Source: Algoriphagus resistens
Lineage (GTDB): Bacteria > Bacteroidota > Bacteroidia > Cytophagales > Cyclobacteriaceae
Direction: 5' to 3'
Length of the DNA stretch: 64,000 bases
Assembly (NCBI RefSeq): GCF_001442615.1
Contig: NZ_LMXN01000001.1
Coordinates: 248,001-312,000 of the forward strand
Position 1 is the first letter of the stretch. The number at the start of each line of letters is the position of its first letter. The notes beneath the pieces were generated by a model that saw nothing but the letters and a program-made list of their open reading frames with translations, was not told the origin of the DNA and ran no database searches. Made by a program: the position numbers and the translations under genes. Positions 26,359 to 35,323 of the stretch are shown here, in pieces.

Positions 26359-26997
26359 TTATTTGGTAATTATTCCGTCTTTGATCAGTTGGTATTCAAC
26401 TGCCTGAGCAAAGGTTCTGGAGAAAGATTCAAGGGAAGATGGGTTGGTAGTTTCAGATTGTGCGGACCATACCAAAGCTTCAGACTGGGCATCGTAAAGA
26501 TTCATTTCGATGTAGTAGTTTTTATCAGTGGTATAATAGCCTGGATCATACATTACCGGATTGTAATAGGAATAGTAGCCATAGAACCCGCCATAGTATC
26601 CGCCGTAGCCTAAAGGAGAGTACATAGTAGTACCAGGAACATATCTGGTTTCTGAAGTCTGGTCAAGAAGTGCTACAGTCAGAATAGCGTCGTGGCCTGC
26701 CGCCTGAATGGCGCTCACGGTTTTTTCTTTGTTTTCAGGTGTTGCTTTGAAACCCGGAGGAATGATCTCAAAACTGCTACTTGCCGTGATTCCGTCTTCC
26801 TCAAGGATTGCATCGATGTCATTTTCGATAGTTTGCCTCGCTACAAGTTTGTCGGTCAAAGCAGTTACAAAAATATTGCTATATCCGCCTGCTTTGGCTT
26901 CTGGCGCTTTCCAGGATCCAGTGATTTTAGTGCTTGGAGCACATGCTGTCGCTACAGCCAGTAGCATGAGCGCTACTATTGCATAAGATTTTCTCAT
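26359..26997 (-). CDS. Lipoprotein of unknown function with a Tyr/Gly-rich segment
   Basis: The 212 aa product has a lipoprotein signal with Cys19 (AVATAC). It begins the mature part with STKITGSWKAPEA, contains a predicted mixed alpha/beta domain (GYSNIFVTALTDKL; AAGHDAILTVALLDQ) and an unusual Tyr/Gly-rich stretch at about 128-160 (LGYGGYYGGFYGYYSYYNP). The C-terminus has YIEMNLYDAQSEALVWSAQSET, resembling the 'value of the pair is converted and exported' strand pattern of DUF4136-type lipoproteins. It lies 7 bases after the DUF4136 protein at 27005 and is its probable operon partner. I do not know its function. Confidence 0.75.
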   Translation of the reverse strand: MRKSYAIVALMLLAVATACAPSTKITGSWKAPEAKAGGYSNIFVTALTDKLVARQTIENDIDAILEEDGITASSSFEIIPPGFKATPENKEKTVSAIQAAGHDAILTVALLDQTSETRYVPGTTMYSPLGYGGYYGGFYGYYSYYNPVMYDPGYYTTDKNYYIEMNLYDAQSEALVWSAQSETTNPSSLESFSRTFAQAVEYQLIKDGIITK

Positions 26998-27004
26998 TTG
27001 TCAA

Positions 27005-27559
27005 TTAGTTAATTCGATTCTTGTCTATTGATTCAAATACTTCCAAAACAGCATCCTCTATAGCTGCTTGTTTCTTTTCTTGTTTATTCGGGATGATCTT
27101 GGATACAACTCCTACCCAAACCGCCTTATTTGTTTTGGCATCAACTAGGTGAACGGTAAGTGTACCTTCTTTATATTTATTGACCACTATTTCTTGACTC
27201 TGCCAGGTGTAGTTTCTCTGACCTGTATACATAAATGGATCTGTCGCAAGACTTGTTTCTCTTGTTTGTTCTTTTTCTTCTACTACAATCCCAAGATTGA
27301 TTAGCAATTCCGGATTTGACGTGTCCTCAGTTAAATTTCTGGAAACCATCTGTTTACTTATTTCTTCTTTGAGAAAGTCTACAGATAACTTAAAACTTTC
27401 ATTGTGCGTGCCATCTACATTTACATCCAAGAAGGAGTAGGTCTTATAGCTACTCAGATCAAAATCATCATACAATCCTTGGTCAACGGTTACATTTGAC
27501 GTGCTGCAGGCTATGACTCCCATTACAAAGACAAGCCAAGCATAAGATAACTTTTGCAT
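27005..27559 (-). CDS. DUF4136-type lipoprotein
   Basis: The 184 aa product has a lipoprotein signal with Cys18 (GVIAC). The mature part YDDFDLSSYKTYSFLDVN near residue 30, the block LTEDTSNPELLINLGIVVEEK, and the C-terminal LTVHLVDAKTNKAVWVGVVSK are the hallmark order of DUF4136. The family is common in Bacteroidota envelopes and uncharacterised. First gene of a two-gene unit with the lipoprotein at 26359, behind a 248-base gap in which I see no clear promoter. Confidence 0.85.
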   Translation of the reverse strand: MQKLSYAWLVFVMGVIACSTSNVTVDQGLYDDFDLSSYKTYSFLDVNVDGTHNESFKLSVDFLKEEISKQMVSRNLTEDTSNPELLINLGIVVEEKEQTRETSLATDPFMYTGQRNYTWQSQEIVVNKYKEGTLTVHLVDAKTNKAVWVGVVSKIIPNKQEKKQAAIEDAVLEVFESIDKNRIN

Positions 27560-27807
27560 AAGATAATTCGATTTGTTTTATTCTAATTTACTGGATATAT
27601 GCTTGTTATTATAATTTGGAAAATTATTTCAGTTAAGTCTCGGGATATTGGGAGAATATATGTCTGGATCATTTCCAATGATAAGCTTCCTTCCTTTGAG
27701 AAACTAGATTAGTCTTGGTCAAGCAGACAGTGATACAATGTAATATTATCCGACTAGTAACATCATTGGTTTGCCTGTCGGAAATATTTTAGGATAGAAG
27801 ATTCAAT

Positions 27808-28401
27808 TTATCGTAGGAATATAATCCCAAAATCCAAACCGATAATTGATTGGCCATCCAGATCATCTCCACTGAAAGACTGGTAATATTTAGCTCCAAA
27901 TTTGAAGCCGACGTACTGTGCAGGCCGATACATAAGACCCAATTCAGGTCTTATTGCAAACTGCCAATGTGTCTTTTGCGTACTGAATATCCCCATGTCT
28001 ACTCTTTTATCTTGGGCGATGGTACCTATTCCTAAACCCGCATATGGTCTCAGCGCTCCAGTTTGGTTGGTATAATAGGTGCCGGTTACTAAAATAGGGT
28101 AGCTGTTAAGGTATCTGTATTGGATTCCGGAAAGTGAGGCAGATCCTTCGGTATATACTTTTTTTGATTCGCGCTTGTACAAGGTGGTATTTCCTGCCTC
28201 CCCTCCAAGGGCAAAATTGCGATCAATGAATCGTTGGTATTCTACTTTTATTCCCCTGCCTGATACCTGATCAATATAATCTGCGGTGTTTCCGGTAGGG
28301 ATGCCAATAGAATAATTGATAGAGAATAGTGAGGTTTGTGCTTGAGTAGCTCCGGTAAAAACCATGCCCAGAAGTGCTACTAATAGGAGTGATTTTTTCA
28401 T
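27808..28401 (-). CDS. Small outer-membrane beta-barrel protein
   Basis: Signal peptide ending TQAQ (residues 1-22) and about eight predicted amphipathic strands, for example SLFSINYSIGIPTGN, GIKVEYQRFIDRNFALGG and RPYAGLGIGTIAQD, ending GLDFGIIFLR with the terminal aromatic/hydrophobic residues usual for barrels. At 197 aa it matches the 8-stranded porin-like group. Start is two bases after the stop of the lipoprotein at 28404, so they are in one operon. No function can be assigned. Confidence 0.8.
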   Translation of the reverse strand: MKKSLLLVALLGMVFTGATQAQTSLFSINYSIGIPTGNTADYIDQVSGRGIKVEYQRFIDRNFALGGEAGNTTLYKRESKKVYTEGSASLSGIQYRYLNSYPILVTGTYYTNQTGALRPYAGLGIGTIAQDKRVDMGIFSTQKTHWQFAIRPELGLMYRPAQYVGFKFGAKYYQSFSGDDLDGQSIIGLDFGIIFLR

Positions 28402-28403
28402 AA

Positions 28404-29054
28404 TTATTTAGCTAGGTAAGGTGATTGCTCAAAAGCTTGATCGATAGTCGTATTGATGCGTTCACTGATAGAATTCTCACTTCCCTCCAGTAAGCCATTG
28501 ATCACTCCTGTCCAAACAACGGGAATCTGATTTGTTTCGGAAATATTCTGTGGATCGGTCATTTGCATCATAATTGTACCCGTGCGGACTCTACTGACCT
28601 GAGGTGGATAATATCCTGGATAATACCAGCCCCATCCCGGTCCCCATCCCGGATAAAACCAGTTCCAATACCACCAGTCGTAGTAAAAGAAGATTTGGTC
28701 AGTTTGCAATGCAGTAGGCAAAATGATCAGATCCGGGTCTGCACTTTTATCTACCTCAGTGTACCCCGCATCTTGCATATTGGATCGGATGGATGCCAGG
28801 ATAGCAGCTGTATAAGCAGGGGATAAATACTCAGGCTCAAACTCCCCATTTGCTGCATTGACCGTTCCATTTGAAATTTTTACAATTTTATCCGGTACCG
28901 CGAAAGTAGTGTAAGAGGCAAAATCATTGTTCACATCGTAGTTTGTGTACACCACATCCAGTTCGTCTATGTACTCAGCACCATCCGGTGTGCAGGAAAC
29001 CAGCATCCATGATCCCAGTATTCCGAGTGTCAGTAGTTGTAGTTTTTTTTTCAT
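28404..29054 (-). CDS. DUF4136-type lipoprotein with a Trp/Tyr/Gly-rich insertion
   Basis: The 216 aa product has a lipoprotein signal with Cys21 (MLVSC). DUF4136 hallmarks are visible: NDFASYTTFAVPDK near 45, SADPDLIILPTALQTD near 105, and RTGTIMMQMTDPQN before a final VVWTGVINGLL. Between them lies an aromatic insert at about 125-152 (WWYWNWFYPGWGPGWGWYYP). The similarly placed Tyr/Gly segment in the lipoprotein at 26359 suggests a shared surface feature. Middle gene of a three-gene unit (29069, 28404, 27808). Confidence 0.83.
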   Translation of the reverse strand: MKKKLQLLTLGILGSWMLVSCTPDGAEYIDELDVVYTNYDVNNDFASYTTFAVPDKIVKISNGTVNAANGEFEPEYLSPAYTAAILASIRSNMQDAGYTEVDKSADPDLIILPTALQTDQIFFYYDWWYWNWFYPGWGPGWGWYYPGYYPPQVSRVRTGTIMMQMTDPQNISETNQIPVVWTGVINGLLEGSENSISERINTTIDQAFEQSPYLAK

Positions 29055-29068
29055 AAAAATTTGTGTTC

Positions 29069-29539
29069 TTATTGATCGATAAAAGGTAATTCCTGTTGCA
29101 GCGCATTTCTAATGGTATTATGGATGTAGGTATCGATTTGCATAAATTTCGCTGCGTCCAGTGCAGATGTGGCTTTCTTGAATTTCCTGTAAAAGCTGGA
29201 GTGAAGTTTGGAAAGGGCCATATCATTTTTCAATGTCCTTTTGGCTAAATTGTCGGCCGTTTCCTCATTCATTTGTCCATAATCCGAAAGGAAATCATCG
29301 ATAATAATCAGGCGCTCCCTTGCCAATTCTTTTCGGCTCTCTTCGTAAGCCTGATAAACTGTCCAAAATCCCGGTGCTATTTCATCGGAAAGATCCATGT
29401 ATCCCTCAATAATTTGTTTCTTATCCATGCCGAAAGAAGACTGAATGAGAGTGATTTCATCTTCTACCGTGTCTTGTGCGTAAGAAATTTGGATTGAGGA
29501 GAAGAGTAAGCATGCAAAAATAAAAATTGCTTTTTTCAT
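29069..29539 (-). CDS. Exported helical protein of unknown function
   Basis: The 156 aa product has a signal peptide (MKKAIFIFACLLFSSIQISYAQ) and a mature part that is almost entirely predicted helix with many charged residues (AYEESRKELARERLIIIDDF, YRKFKKATSALDAAKF). The size and helical, soluble periplasmic character recall CpxP/Spy-like proteins, but I see no LTxxQ motif, so the resemblance is only general. It is the first gene of a likely operon: it is followed after 14 bases by the DUF4136 lipoprotein and then the small barrel. Function unknown. Confidence 0.72.
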   Translation of the reverse strand: MKKAIFIFACLLFSSIQISYAQDTVEDEITLIQSSFGMDKKQIIEGYMDLSDEIAPGFWTVYQAYEESRKELARERLIIIDDFLSDYGQMNEETADNLAKRTLKNDMALSKLHSSFYRKFKKATSALDAAKFMQIDTYIHNTIRNALQQELPFIDQ

Positions 29540-29669
29540 AGCTAATTGCGTTAAGAAGTTGAGAATAGTATGCGTATGAAGTTAACCTAAATTTAGGATT
29601 TAAGTTAAAAAAAATGTAAAAATAATCCTAGTTAACAATTTTTCTTGGAGCCTTATTCAATTTAATGCT

Positions 29670-30872
29670 TTAAAAGGACTCGTTTATATTCAGGTAAAAT
29701 CCTGAATTGCCTTTTTGTCCAAAACCATAATCAGCAGTTATAGTTGTTCTTTTTTCCTTATTTATCATCACGCGAAGTCCAACGCCATAACCGGGGTTTA
29801 TTTGCTCCATGAGTTTCTCTCCGGTCATTTTGCTGCTGAAGGAAGCCGCATTTATGAAAACAGTTCCTCCAAAAAGTTCTTTGTTACGCAGTAGCGGAAA
29901 TCTATATTCTACTTCAGAATAAACCATATTTTCTCCTCTGAATCTACCTTGGGCGTATCCTCTTCCTGATCTTCCAAACATGTCCCATCCAATAGATGGT
30001 AGATTCATGTAAGGTAAGTCACCTGAAACAAGAAAGTTTCCATAAGCCCAGGCAGCAATAATGTGCCTTTTGCGGCTTTCACTGAGGTTGAAGTAATGCC
30101 TGTAATCCAACAACAGGGTGGATGATGTTTTGTCAGATCCGAGAAATTCCGGATTGATCTTAAGAGAAATCATCGTGTAATTTCGCTCGTAAGGGGAGAC
30201 GGCCACATCACGGTTTTCCATGATGCCATTGATTGAAATACCCGAAAGCGTATATTCGTTGATGGGAATCCCTACTGATTCGTTGTAATAATTGTGGCTG
30301 AATTCAGCACTAAAATCAATGGGTGTTTCTGTATAGCTTTGAATTTTTTGGTGAATATCCAAGTGGTAACCTACTCCAAGATAGAATTTGCTGTATCCTA
30401 TTCTTCTTAGAATTGTCTCGTAAAAACGTATTAAAGTAAAATCCATTTGTTGTTCCCCGACAACTACAGCACTTTGGTCGATTTGTTCGAAGCTAAGGTC
30501 ATTTGGCGTAGTGCTTCCCAGTCCATAGGTCGGCTGCGAAGTAATGAAATAGCGCCAATCTCCGATTAGATTCCATTGATCATCTGCAAGAAACACATTG
30601 CTCTTAGAGCTGATTATCCATTGTTTCTTCGTGGTATAGAGAAAGTTAAAAACCAGATTTGATTGATGGGTAGTTACAGGATTTCCCAAAAACCAGGACG
30701 TGGAAGCCGCTACTCCAAACATCCATCCGTTGGCAGGATTATAGGCGACGGCTGGAAGTGGAAGAATACCGAAATTATTGATTCTATTTGCCTGATAATG
30801 AATAGTGTCTTCCTGTGCAAATAAAATTGAAGTGTGCAGAAAAGACAGAAAAACTAAACATCGGAGGCGCAT
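29670..30872 (-). CDS. BamA/TamA-type (Omp85 superfamily) outer-membrane barrel without evident POTRA domains
   Basis: The 400 aa product has a signal peptide ending LFAQ and begins the barrel almost directly (FGILPLPAVAYNPANGWMFG), leaving no room for POTRA domains. The C-terminal half shows YAQGRFRGENMVYSEVEYRF, a form of the Omp85 (V/I)RG-type loop motif, and ends GFGQKGNSGFYLNINESF. It thus looks like the barrel-only 'surface antigen' (D15-like) group. It overlaps the stop of the porin at 30872 by one base, so translation is coupled and the two proteins probably work in the same process. Confidence 0.85.
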   Translation of the reverse strand: MRLRCLVFLSFLHTSILFAQEDTIHYQANRINNFGILPLPAVAYNPANGWMFGVAASTSWFLGNPVTTHQSNLVFNFLYTTKKQWIISSKSNVFLADDQWNLIGDWRYFITSQPTYGLGSTTPNDLSFEQIDQSAVVVGEQQMDFTLIRFYETILRRIGYSKFYLGVGYHLDIHQKIQSYTETPIDFSAEFSHNYYNESVGIPINEYTLSGISINGIMENRDVAVSPYERNYTMISLKINPEFLGSDKTSSTLLLDYRHYFNLSESRKRHIIAAWAYGNFLVSGDLPYMNLPSIGWDMFGRSGRGYAQGRFRGENMVYSEVEYRFPLLRNKELFGGTVFINAASFSSKMTGEKLMEQINPGYGVGLRVMINKEKRTTITADYGFGQKGNSGFYLNINESF

Positions 30873-32083
30873 CAGAATGAAATATCGTATTGGATCCTGA
30901 ATCTGAACTCATCCTCCTGAGGCAAGCTGTGATCTTGGAAGGTATATCTTGTCAACTCGGTAGTTAGTTTATTTTGATGTTTTGAGAAAAACCAGTTGAA
31001 GGCCAGTCCTGCTTCACGCTGCTTAAGTCCGTTTAACTGCAGATCAGGATCAACTACTGCGTATCTGATAGCAAGTTCAAGCGGTTTCGGCCAAAAGCCA
31101 ATCACCTGACTTGGGAAATAACCTGCCATGATATAATAACCGCCTAGTGTAGTCTCTACCTCGTCGAAGTTATCATAAATATATTTCCTGTGGAACTCGG
31201 AAGACCATGAAAATCCCTTGTAGTTAAAAGCAGTTTCTATTTGAAATTGCTTTACATCGTATTGGCCATCATTTGTGCCCTCAAAGCCGTGCAGATTGCC
31301 TCCTCCTGCTGAAGAAAAACGGGTATAAGGACTGGTATTGGTGATAGCCGCTATGGCAATAATCCCCGCAGGCTTTGCTGAAATAGCTATGTCACTACCC
31401 GAAAACGGAACCTCTCTTCCTAAGAAATTCCATTGAAATCTACCAAAATACATCAAGTTCTCATCATCGTTCTGTGTAGATCCCCTTCCAGTCCCGGTGA
31501 AAATCCCAAGCCAATAATTGAAGTTTGCAATGCCCCCACCGTCCAAAAGGCCATAAGCAGAAACTCCTTGCTGTCGGTCAACAGTGAATTTTCTATTGAG
31601 AAGTGATCGGTCTACCATCTGTTGGTTGCCACTACTGATAAACCTTTCTCTAGTGAATTCTACTTTCCATTGGCCTACTTTGAAGTTAAGCCACGGCCAC
31701 TTTTCAAACATAACCCGATAGTCGAGAAGAATACTGCTACCCAGTTCATATTCAAAATAATACTTTAGCCAGGGCTGGTAGGCATGCCCACCTACTTTCA
31801 ATCTGGCACGGTTGATCTTGAATACGCGCGTATCTTGATTGGTGAAATCCGCGAATGTTACAGGATCCTGATCATCCGGTACGGCAAATCTGAGCTGAAG
31901 CCGTAATCCAATCTGCATCTCATACTTGTCATCTTCAGTTTTTAGAATAAACCCTTTTGAGGTATGATTGAGAAAAGATTCTTTTTTTTTAGGGCTTGCT
32001 TGAATGCTGTCGCTTTCTTGGGCAAAACCGGAAAATATAAATGTAAAAAAACTGATGAATAGGAGGATGTAGAATGACTTCAT
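30872..32083 (-). CDS. Phosphate-selective-type porin (porin O/P family)
   Basis: Outer-membrane channel of 403 aa. Signal peptide ends GFAQE (residues 1-22). The N-terminal strand block EDDKYEMQIGLRLQLRFAV and the segment FKINRARLKVGGHAYQPW, then LKYYFEYELGSSILLDYRV and WLNFKVGQWKVEFTRER, are typical of the porin O/P family (PF07396-like). The C-terminal EDEFRFRIQYDISF ends with an aromatic residue, as expected for barrel insertion. Whether it is phosphate-selective cannot be told. It is coupled to the Omp85-type barrel gene by a one-base overlap. Confidence 0.88.
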   Translation of the reverse strand: MKSFYILLFISFFTFIFSGFAQESDSIQASPKKKESFLNHTSKGFILKTEDDKYEMQIGLRLQLRFAVPDDQDPVTFADFTNQDTRVFKINRARLKVGGHAYQPWLKYYFEYELGSSILLDYRVMFEKWPWLNFKVGQWKVEFTRERFISSGNQQMVDRSLLNRKFTVDRQQGVSAYGLLDGGGIANFNYWLGIFTGTGRGSTQNDDENLMYFGRFQWNFLGREVPFSGSDIAISAKPAGIIAIAAITNTSPYTRFSSAGGGNLHGFEGTNDGQYDVKQFQIETAFNYKGFSWSSEFHRKYIYDNFDEVETTLGGYYIMAGYFPSQVIGFWPKPLELAIRYAVVDPDLQLNGLKQREAGLAFNWFFSKHQNKLTTELTRYTFQDHSLPQEDEFRFRIQYDISF

Positions 32084-32154
32084 ACGTAAGATTCACTTCG
32101 TAATCTCATTTTGAGAGAGTGGACGATTTTTTTTTTTGGAAGGACAAATAACGC

Positions 32155-32190
32155 AAAAAGCACCGAGAATATATTGGATATTCCCGGTGC
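32155..32190 (-). terminator. Terminator after the barrel gene at 32215
   Basis: Stem of 13 bp with one mismatch (GCACCGAGAATAT at 32160-32172 against ATATTCCCGGTGC at 32178-32190), followed on the minus strand by a T-run (CTTTTT). It lies 25 bases past the stop. Confidence 0.85.
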
Positions 32191-32214
32191 CGATATACGA
32201 TGGATTAAAGATAC

Positions 32215-32880
32215 TTATTTCCCAGCTTGGGGCAGTCTAAATACTAATCCGCCCTCTAGTCCGAATTGATACATGCTTGAATAGCTGGAAAGACCTCCGC
32301 CTGCTCCTCCTGTACCAAAATAGAGGCCACCACCAACAGCCTGGGTTGCCGAAAATAAGGATGCCTGAACTCTTATCGCAACATTATCTGCTACCCAGAA
32401 ATTTGAGCCTCCCCGGATATTCCAGGCGAATTTGGTTCCGGATCTTTCACTGCCTGTGTCAGGGTTAGTCACATTAAATATTCCCATACCAAATCCTGCT
32501 CCCGCAAATGGCTCCACAATTTCATTTACGGGAAAGTACCTGGTACCATTGAGCATCAACCAGTTTATTGCCATATCAAAATCTGTGTTTTGAATTTGAC
32601 CACCAAATATTCCTCCGTCCTGATAAACAGTTGGCGCATTGGTGTCCTGACGCAAATACTGGATTTCAACTGCTCCTCTGTTAGGAATATGATATTCGAT
32701 TCCTGCACCCCATCTCAATCCATCTTGGATTTGCCCTTCGAAATAGGAGCTGCTTGAATAGTAGGAGTCTACTTTATCCTTGAAAACATATCCCGCGTAC
32801 GTGTTAATTCTTAGCTCTTGAGCCATGGAGGCACTGGCGACGAAAGCAAGAAAAAATAAGGTAATAAGTGCCTTTTTCAT
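32215..32880 (-). CDS. Outer-membrane beta-barrel protein, OmpA/OmpW-like size
   Basis: The 221 aa product has a signal peptide (residues 1-20, ending ASMAQE) and alternating-hydrophobic strands such as LRINTYAGYVFKDK, GAVEIQYLRQDTNAP, EPFAGAGFGMGIFN and NVAIRVQASLFS, with a Gly-rich stretch FGTGGAGGGLSS near the end. It ends LEGGLVFRLPQAGK, without the terminal Phe. The pattern fits the generic beta-barrel family (OMP_b-brl-like). It is transcribed alone, with its own terminator. No substrate or role can be read. Confidence 0.8.
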   Translation of the reverse strand: MKKALITLFFLAFVASASMAQELRINTYAGYVFKDKVDSYYSSSSYFEGQIQDGLRWGAGIEYHIPNRGAVEIQYLRQDTNAPTVYQDGGIFGGQIQNTDFDMAINWLMLNGTRYFPVNEIVEPFAGAGFGMGIFNVTNPDTGSERSGTKFAWNIRGGSNFWVADNVAIRVQASLFSATQAVGGGLYFGTGGAGGGLSSYSSMYQFGLEGGLVFRLPQAGK

Positions 32881-33004
32881 AGTGATAGTAGTATTAAGTA
32901 GTTAAAGAATAATTAATCTATGAATTAATTTTACTTAAGTTAGGAAATCGGATCCTGATTTCATTAATCCTAGTAATAAAACTGCCGGTAAATTGAATTT
33001 TTTC

Positions 33005-33037
33005 CTCTTTCAATTTAATTTTTTGAAATTGAAAGAG
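33005..33037 (-). repeat. 12-bp perfect hairpin overlapping the FadL-like stop codon
   Basis: CTCTTTCAATTT (33005-33016) and AAATTGAAAGAG (33026-33037), nine-base loop. It spans the last codons and the stop of the FadL-like gene. The downstream side lacks a T-run, so it may stabilise the mRNA 3' end rather than terminate on its own. Confidence 0.5.
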
Positions 33038-34491
33038 TATCCAATCAATAAACCGATATTGGTATATTTGGCATCAGTGATAGTCAGTGATCCTTCCAAA
33101 GGTTTGTTGATCGTAGAATTGGTAAAGCTCCCTTTTTGGAGATATTCATCCGTTTGACCGATACTATAAACTATCCCTAACGTTAAACTGCTCCTGTTTT
33201 TTTCTATGATAGTACCAAAGGTGAAGTGATAAATATCCCATTGCGTCACCTCAGTTACAAGCTGTAGACTCTCAAACGTATCAGGATCAAAGTAAGAGAA
33301 GTCCGATCTAAAACTTCCCAATAGGCTGACGTTACTTTTTATAGGCAGCTCATATCCCAGTGCAAAATTTGTGACAGATTTCATTGCTGTTTCGAGGTTC
33401 AAAAATTTATCGCTTCCCAGTCCGGCCTCGTCACCACCCGGACGGATGAAAGTGCCTGGCTCAGCTTGGATAATAGTATAGGTGTCATAGCCTCCAAAAT
33501 GAGTAACATTAAGGTGGAGGACCCCCGTCCCAAATTCAAGATGGCCTCCCGCTGATATCTCCATAGGCGCCTTGTATTTCGCCTTCAATTTTTCCTGTCT
33601 ATCTGAGGCAAAAGCAGTTAATCTTCTGCCTATTTTGTCGATATATAGATTGTTGATGGTAATGTCCTTCGAGATTGTACCGTTTCCAAACAGATTTATC
33701 CCAGGCGTGGTAAATGTCAGCCCAATACCATAGTTATTTTTCTGATAGTTTAAACCTGCTTTTAATGCGGTCCTTACAGTAAAATAATTCACATAGGAAT
33801 CCTGGGCTCTGGATACCAACATATAATCCTCTGTGTTCGTTAAGGTCTTGGCGGAGAAGTCCGTGGTAAAATCGGTGGTACGCAATGTACTTATCAGGCT
33901 TAATCCTATTCCAAAGGCTGAATTGATCCTTCGTCCCATGCCTATGGTTAGACTGGTTTCCTGTACCTTGGTGTTCAAAGAGGACTCTGCCACTAGCTCC
34001 TCTAAACCAGGGCTCTCATCCTCATTGATCAAGTCGGCCATTTCCACCAGTCGCGCGTTACCATTAAACTTAAAACTCACAGGTGTCAGCAGCCCGTAAC
34101 TGAGCTTCCATTTTGGGCTGAGTGTAACCGATCCACTGATTAAAAGAGGAATGGTATTGAATTGTAGCCCTTTATAATCTGCCTGGTTGCCTAGTGCATT
34201 TTGGATGCTGATATTGTCCATTCCATAGAAATTGGAATTGATTGAAAGGGAAGCGGTATCCAGAAAACTTAAATTCCCGGGATTATAATAGACTCCGGCA
34301 TTGTCCAACGTGTCAGTCAAAACTGCTCCTCCCAATAGCGCAGCACGTGTCCCGAACTGATTGTTCCAGTGGTGGGTATCCTGGGCATTTACAGTGTGAT
34401 AACTGTAAAATAGAAGAAAAACCACGCCAAAGCTACAAAAAGAAGCTAGTCTAAACTTCCCATTGCGATATCCTGATATTAGATTCCTCAT
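33010..34491 (-). CDS. FadL/OmpP1-like outer-membrane transport protein
   Basis: Outer-membrane barrel of 493 aa. The signal region is long (residues 1-37, ending VNAQD), with a hydrophobic core FCSFGVVFLLFYSY. Directly after it comes QFGTRAALLGGAVLTDTLDN / AGVYYNPGNLSF, the N-terminal hatch and NP-type motif of the FadL/TodX family. Strands continue to LLIGYSFNFKKLN. The family imports hydrophobic compounds such as long-chain fatty acids or aromatic hydrocarbons. The substrate is unknown here. It lies 52 bases downstream of the DUF2490 gene and may belong to the tamL-hemF-PAP2-DUF2490 transcript. Confidence 0.82.
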   Translation of the reverse strand: MRNLISGYRNGKFRLASFCSFGVVFLLFYSYHTVNAQDTHHWNNQFGTRAALLGGAVLTDTLDNAGVYYNPGNLSFLDTASLSINSNFYGMDNISIQNALGNQADYKGLQFNTIPLLISGSVTLSPKWKLSYGLLTPVSFKFNGNARLVEMADLINEDESPGLEELVAESSLNTKVQETSLTIGMGRRINSAFGIGLSLISTLRTTDFTTDFSAKTLTNTEDYMLVSRAQDSYVNYFTVRTALKAGLNYQKNNYGIGLTFTTPGINLFGNGTISKDITINNLYIDKIGRRLTAFASDRQEKLKAKYKAPMEISAGGHLEFGTGVLHLNVTHFGGYDTYTIIQAEPGTFIRPGGDEAGLGSDKFLNLETAMKSVTNFALGYELPIKSNVSLLGSFRSDFSYFDPDTFESLQLVTEVTQWDIYHFTFGTIIEKNRSSLTLGIVYSIGQTDEYLQKGSFTNSTINKPLEGSLTITDAKYTNIGLLIGYSFNFKKLN

Positions 34492-34543
34492 ACTAAAATT
34501 AGTTATAGTGAGACAAAATCAACGAAACGCCCAGGTTGTTCTG

Positions 34544-35305
34544 CTATTGATGTGCTATGCCAGACTCAGGCGTGTTTTTTTCTTTTCTTGAGAAATAAAA
34601 TTTCAATCTAGACCCCACTGCTTTAACTGTGGGGACATTGGTTCCATTACTGAACTGATGCAAGTAGTACGTTTCAAAATCTATAATCTTGCTTACTTTT
34701 AGATTTGCTCCCACAGCTACCCGTGTTCTGTTCAATCCCCTTCCTTGGAAATCGAGAAACCGCTCTGCATACGAATAGGCTGAAAATGTCAAGTACTCTG
34801 TTCTGAAATCTCTTTCCAAAATGATACGAGGAACATACCTGGCGTTAACTTCGTGATCTGCTATCACTACATCAAACTTTCCTTTGTAGTAAGCACGGAG
34901 TTTTTGTGTAATCATAAAAGTATTCGAGGTCTGGATTCGTAGAGTGCTTGATCGTATTTTATCCTCTGCAGTAGGAGGTGTGGTGGAATAAAGGTATCCT
35001 GCACGGAGTCTGAAGCGGAATCGCTCTTCCCGTCCTACAAAGTTTAGTTTTGATATGGGGGCTTTAAAGCCAAAATAATCAAGGTATATGGCAAATGAAC
35101 CTTCACTGTAACTGGATTGATCTGCTTTAGATCCAGAAAGAATTGAGTATAGGCGAAAATTTTCGTTGAGTTTATAATAGATATTCAATTCAGGCCATAC
35201 CTCTTGCTGTGGGCTAAGATCTGTGGAGTCATTCTGTGCATAGACTTCTTCAGATGCAAAAATTGACGAAAATAAAAATATGACTAAAAATATTTTTTTT
35301 GTCAT
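34544..35305 (-). CDS. DUF2490-family exported protein
   Basis: The 253 aa product has a signal peptide ending VYAQND (residues 1-23). The mature part EVWPELNIYYKLNENFRLYS, then AIYLDYFGFKAPISKL, FRFRLRAGYLYSTTP and LILERDFRTEYLTFS, follows the DUF2490 pattern of a predicted outer-membrane beta-barrel. The family is uncharacterised. It follows the PAP2 gene after 18 bases, consistent with one transcript. Its role may be in lipid or LPS-related envelope work given its neighbours, but that is only context. Confidence 0.82.
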   Translation of the reverse strand: MTKKIFLVIFLFSSIFASEEVYAQNDSTDLSPQQEVWPELNIYYKLNENFRLYSILSGSKADQSSYSEGSFAIYLDYFGFKAPISKLNFVGREERFRFRLRAGYLYSTTPPTAEDKIRSSTLRIQTSNTFMITQKLRAYYKGKFDVVIADHEVNARYVPRIILERDFRTEYLTFSAYSYAERFLDFQGRGLNRTRVAVGANLKVSKIIDFETYYLHQFSNGTNVPTVKAVGSRLKFYFSRKEKNTPESGIAHQ

Positions 35306-35323
35306 TTTACAGATTTATTACTT

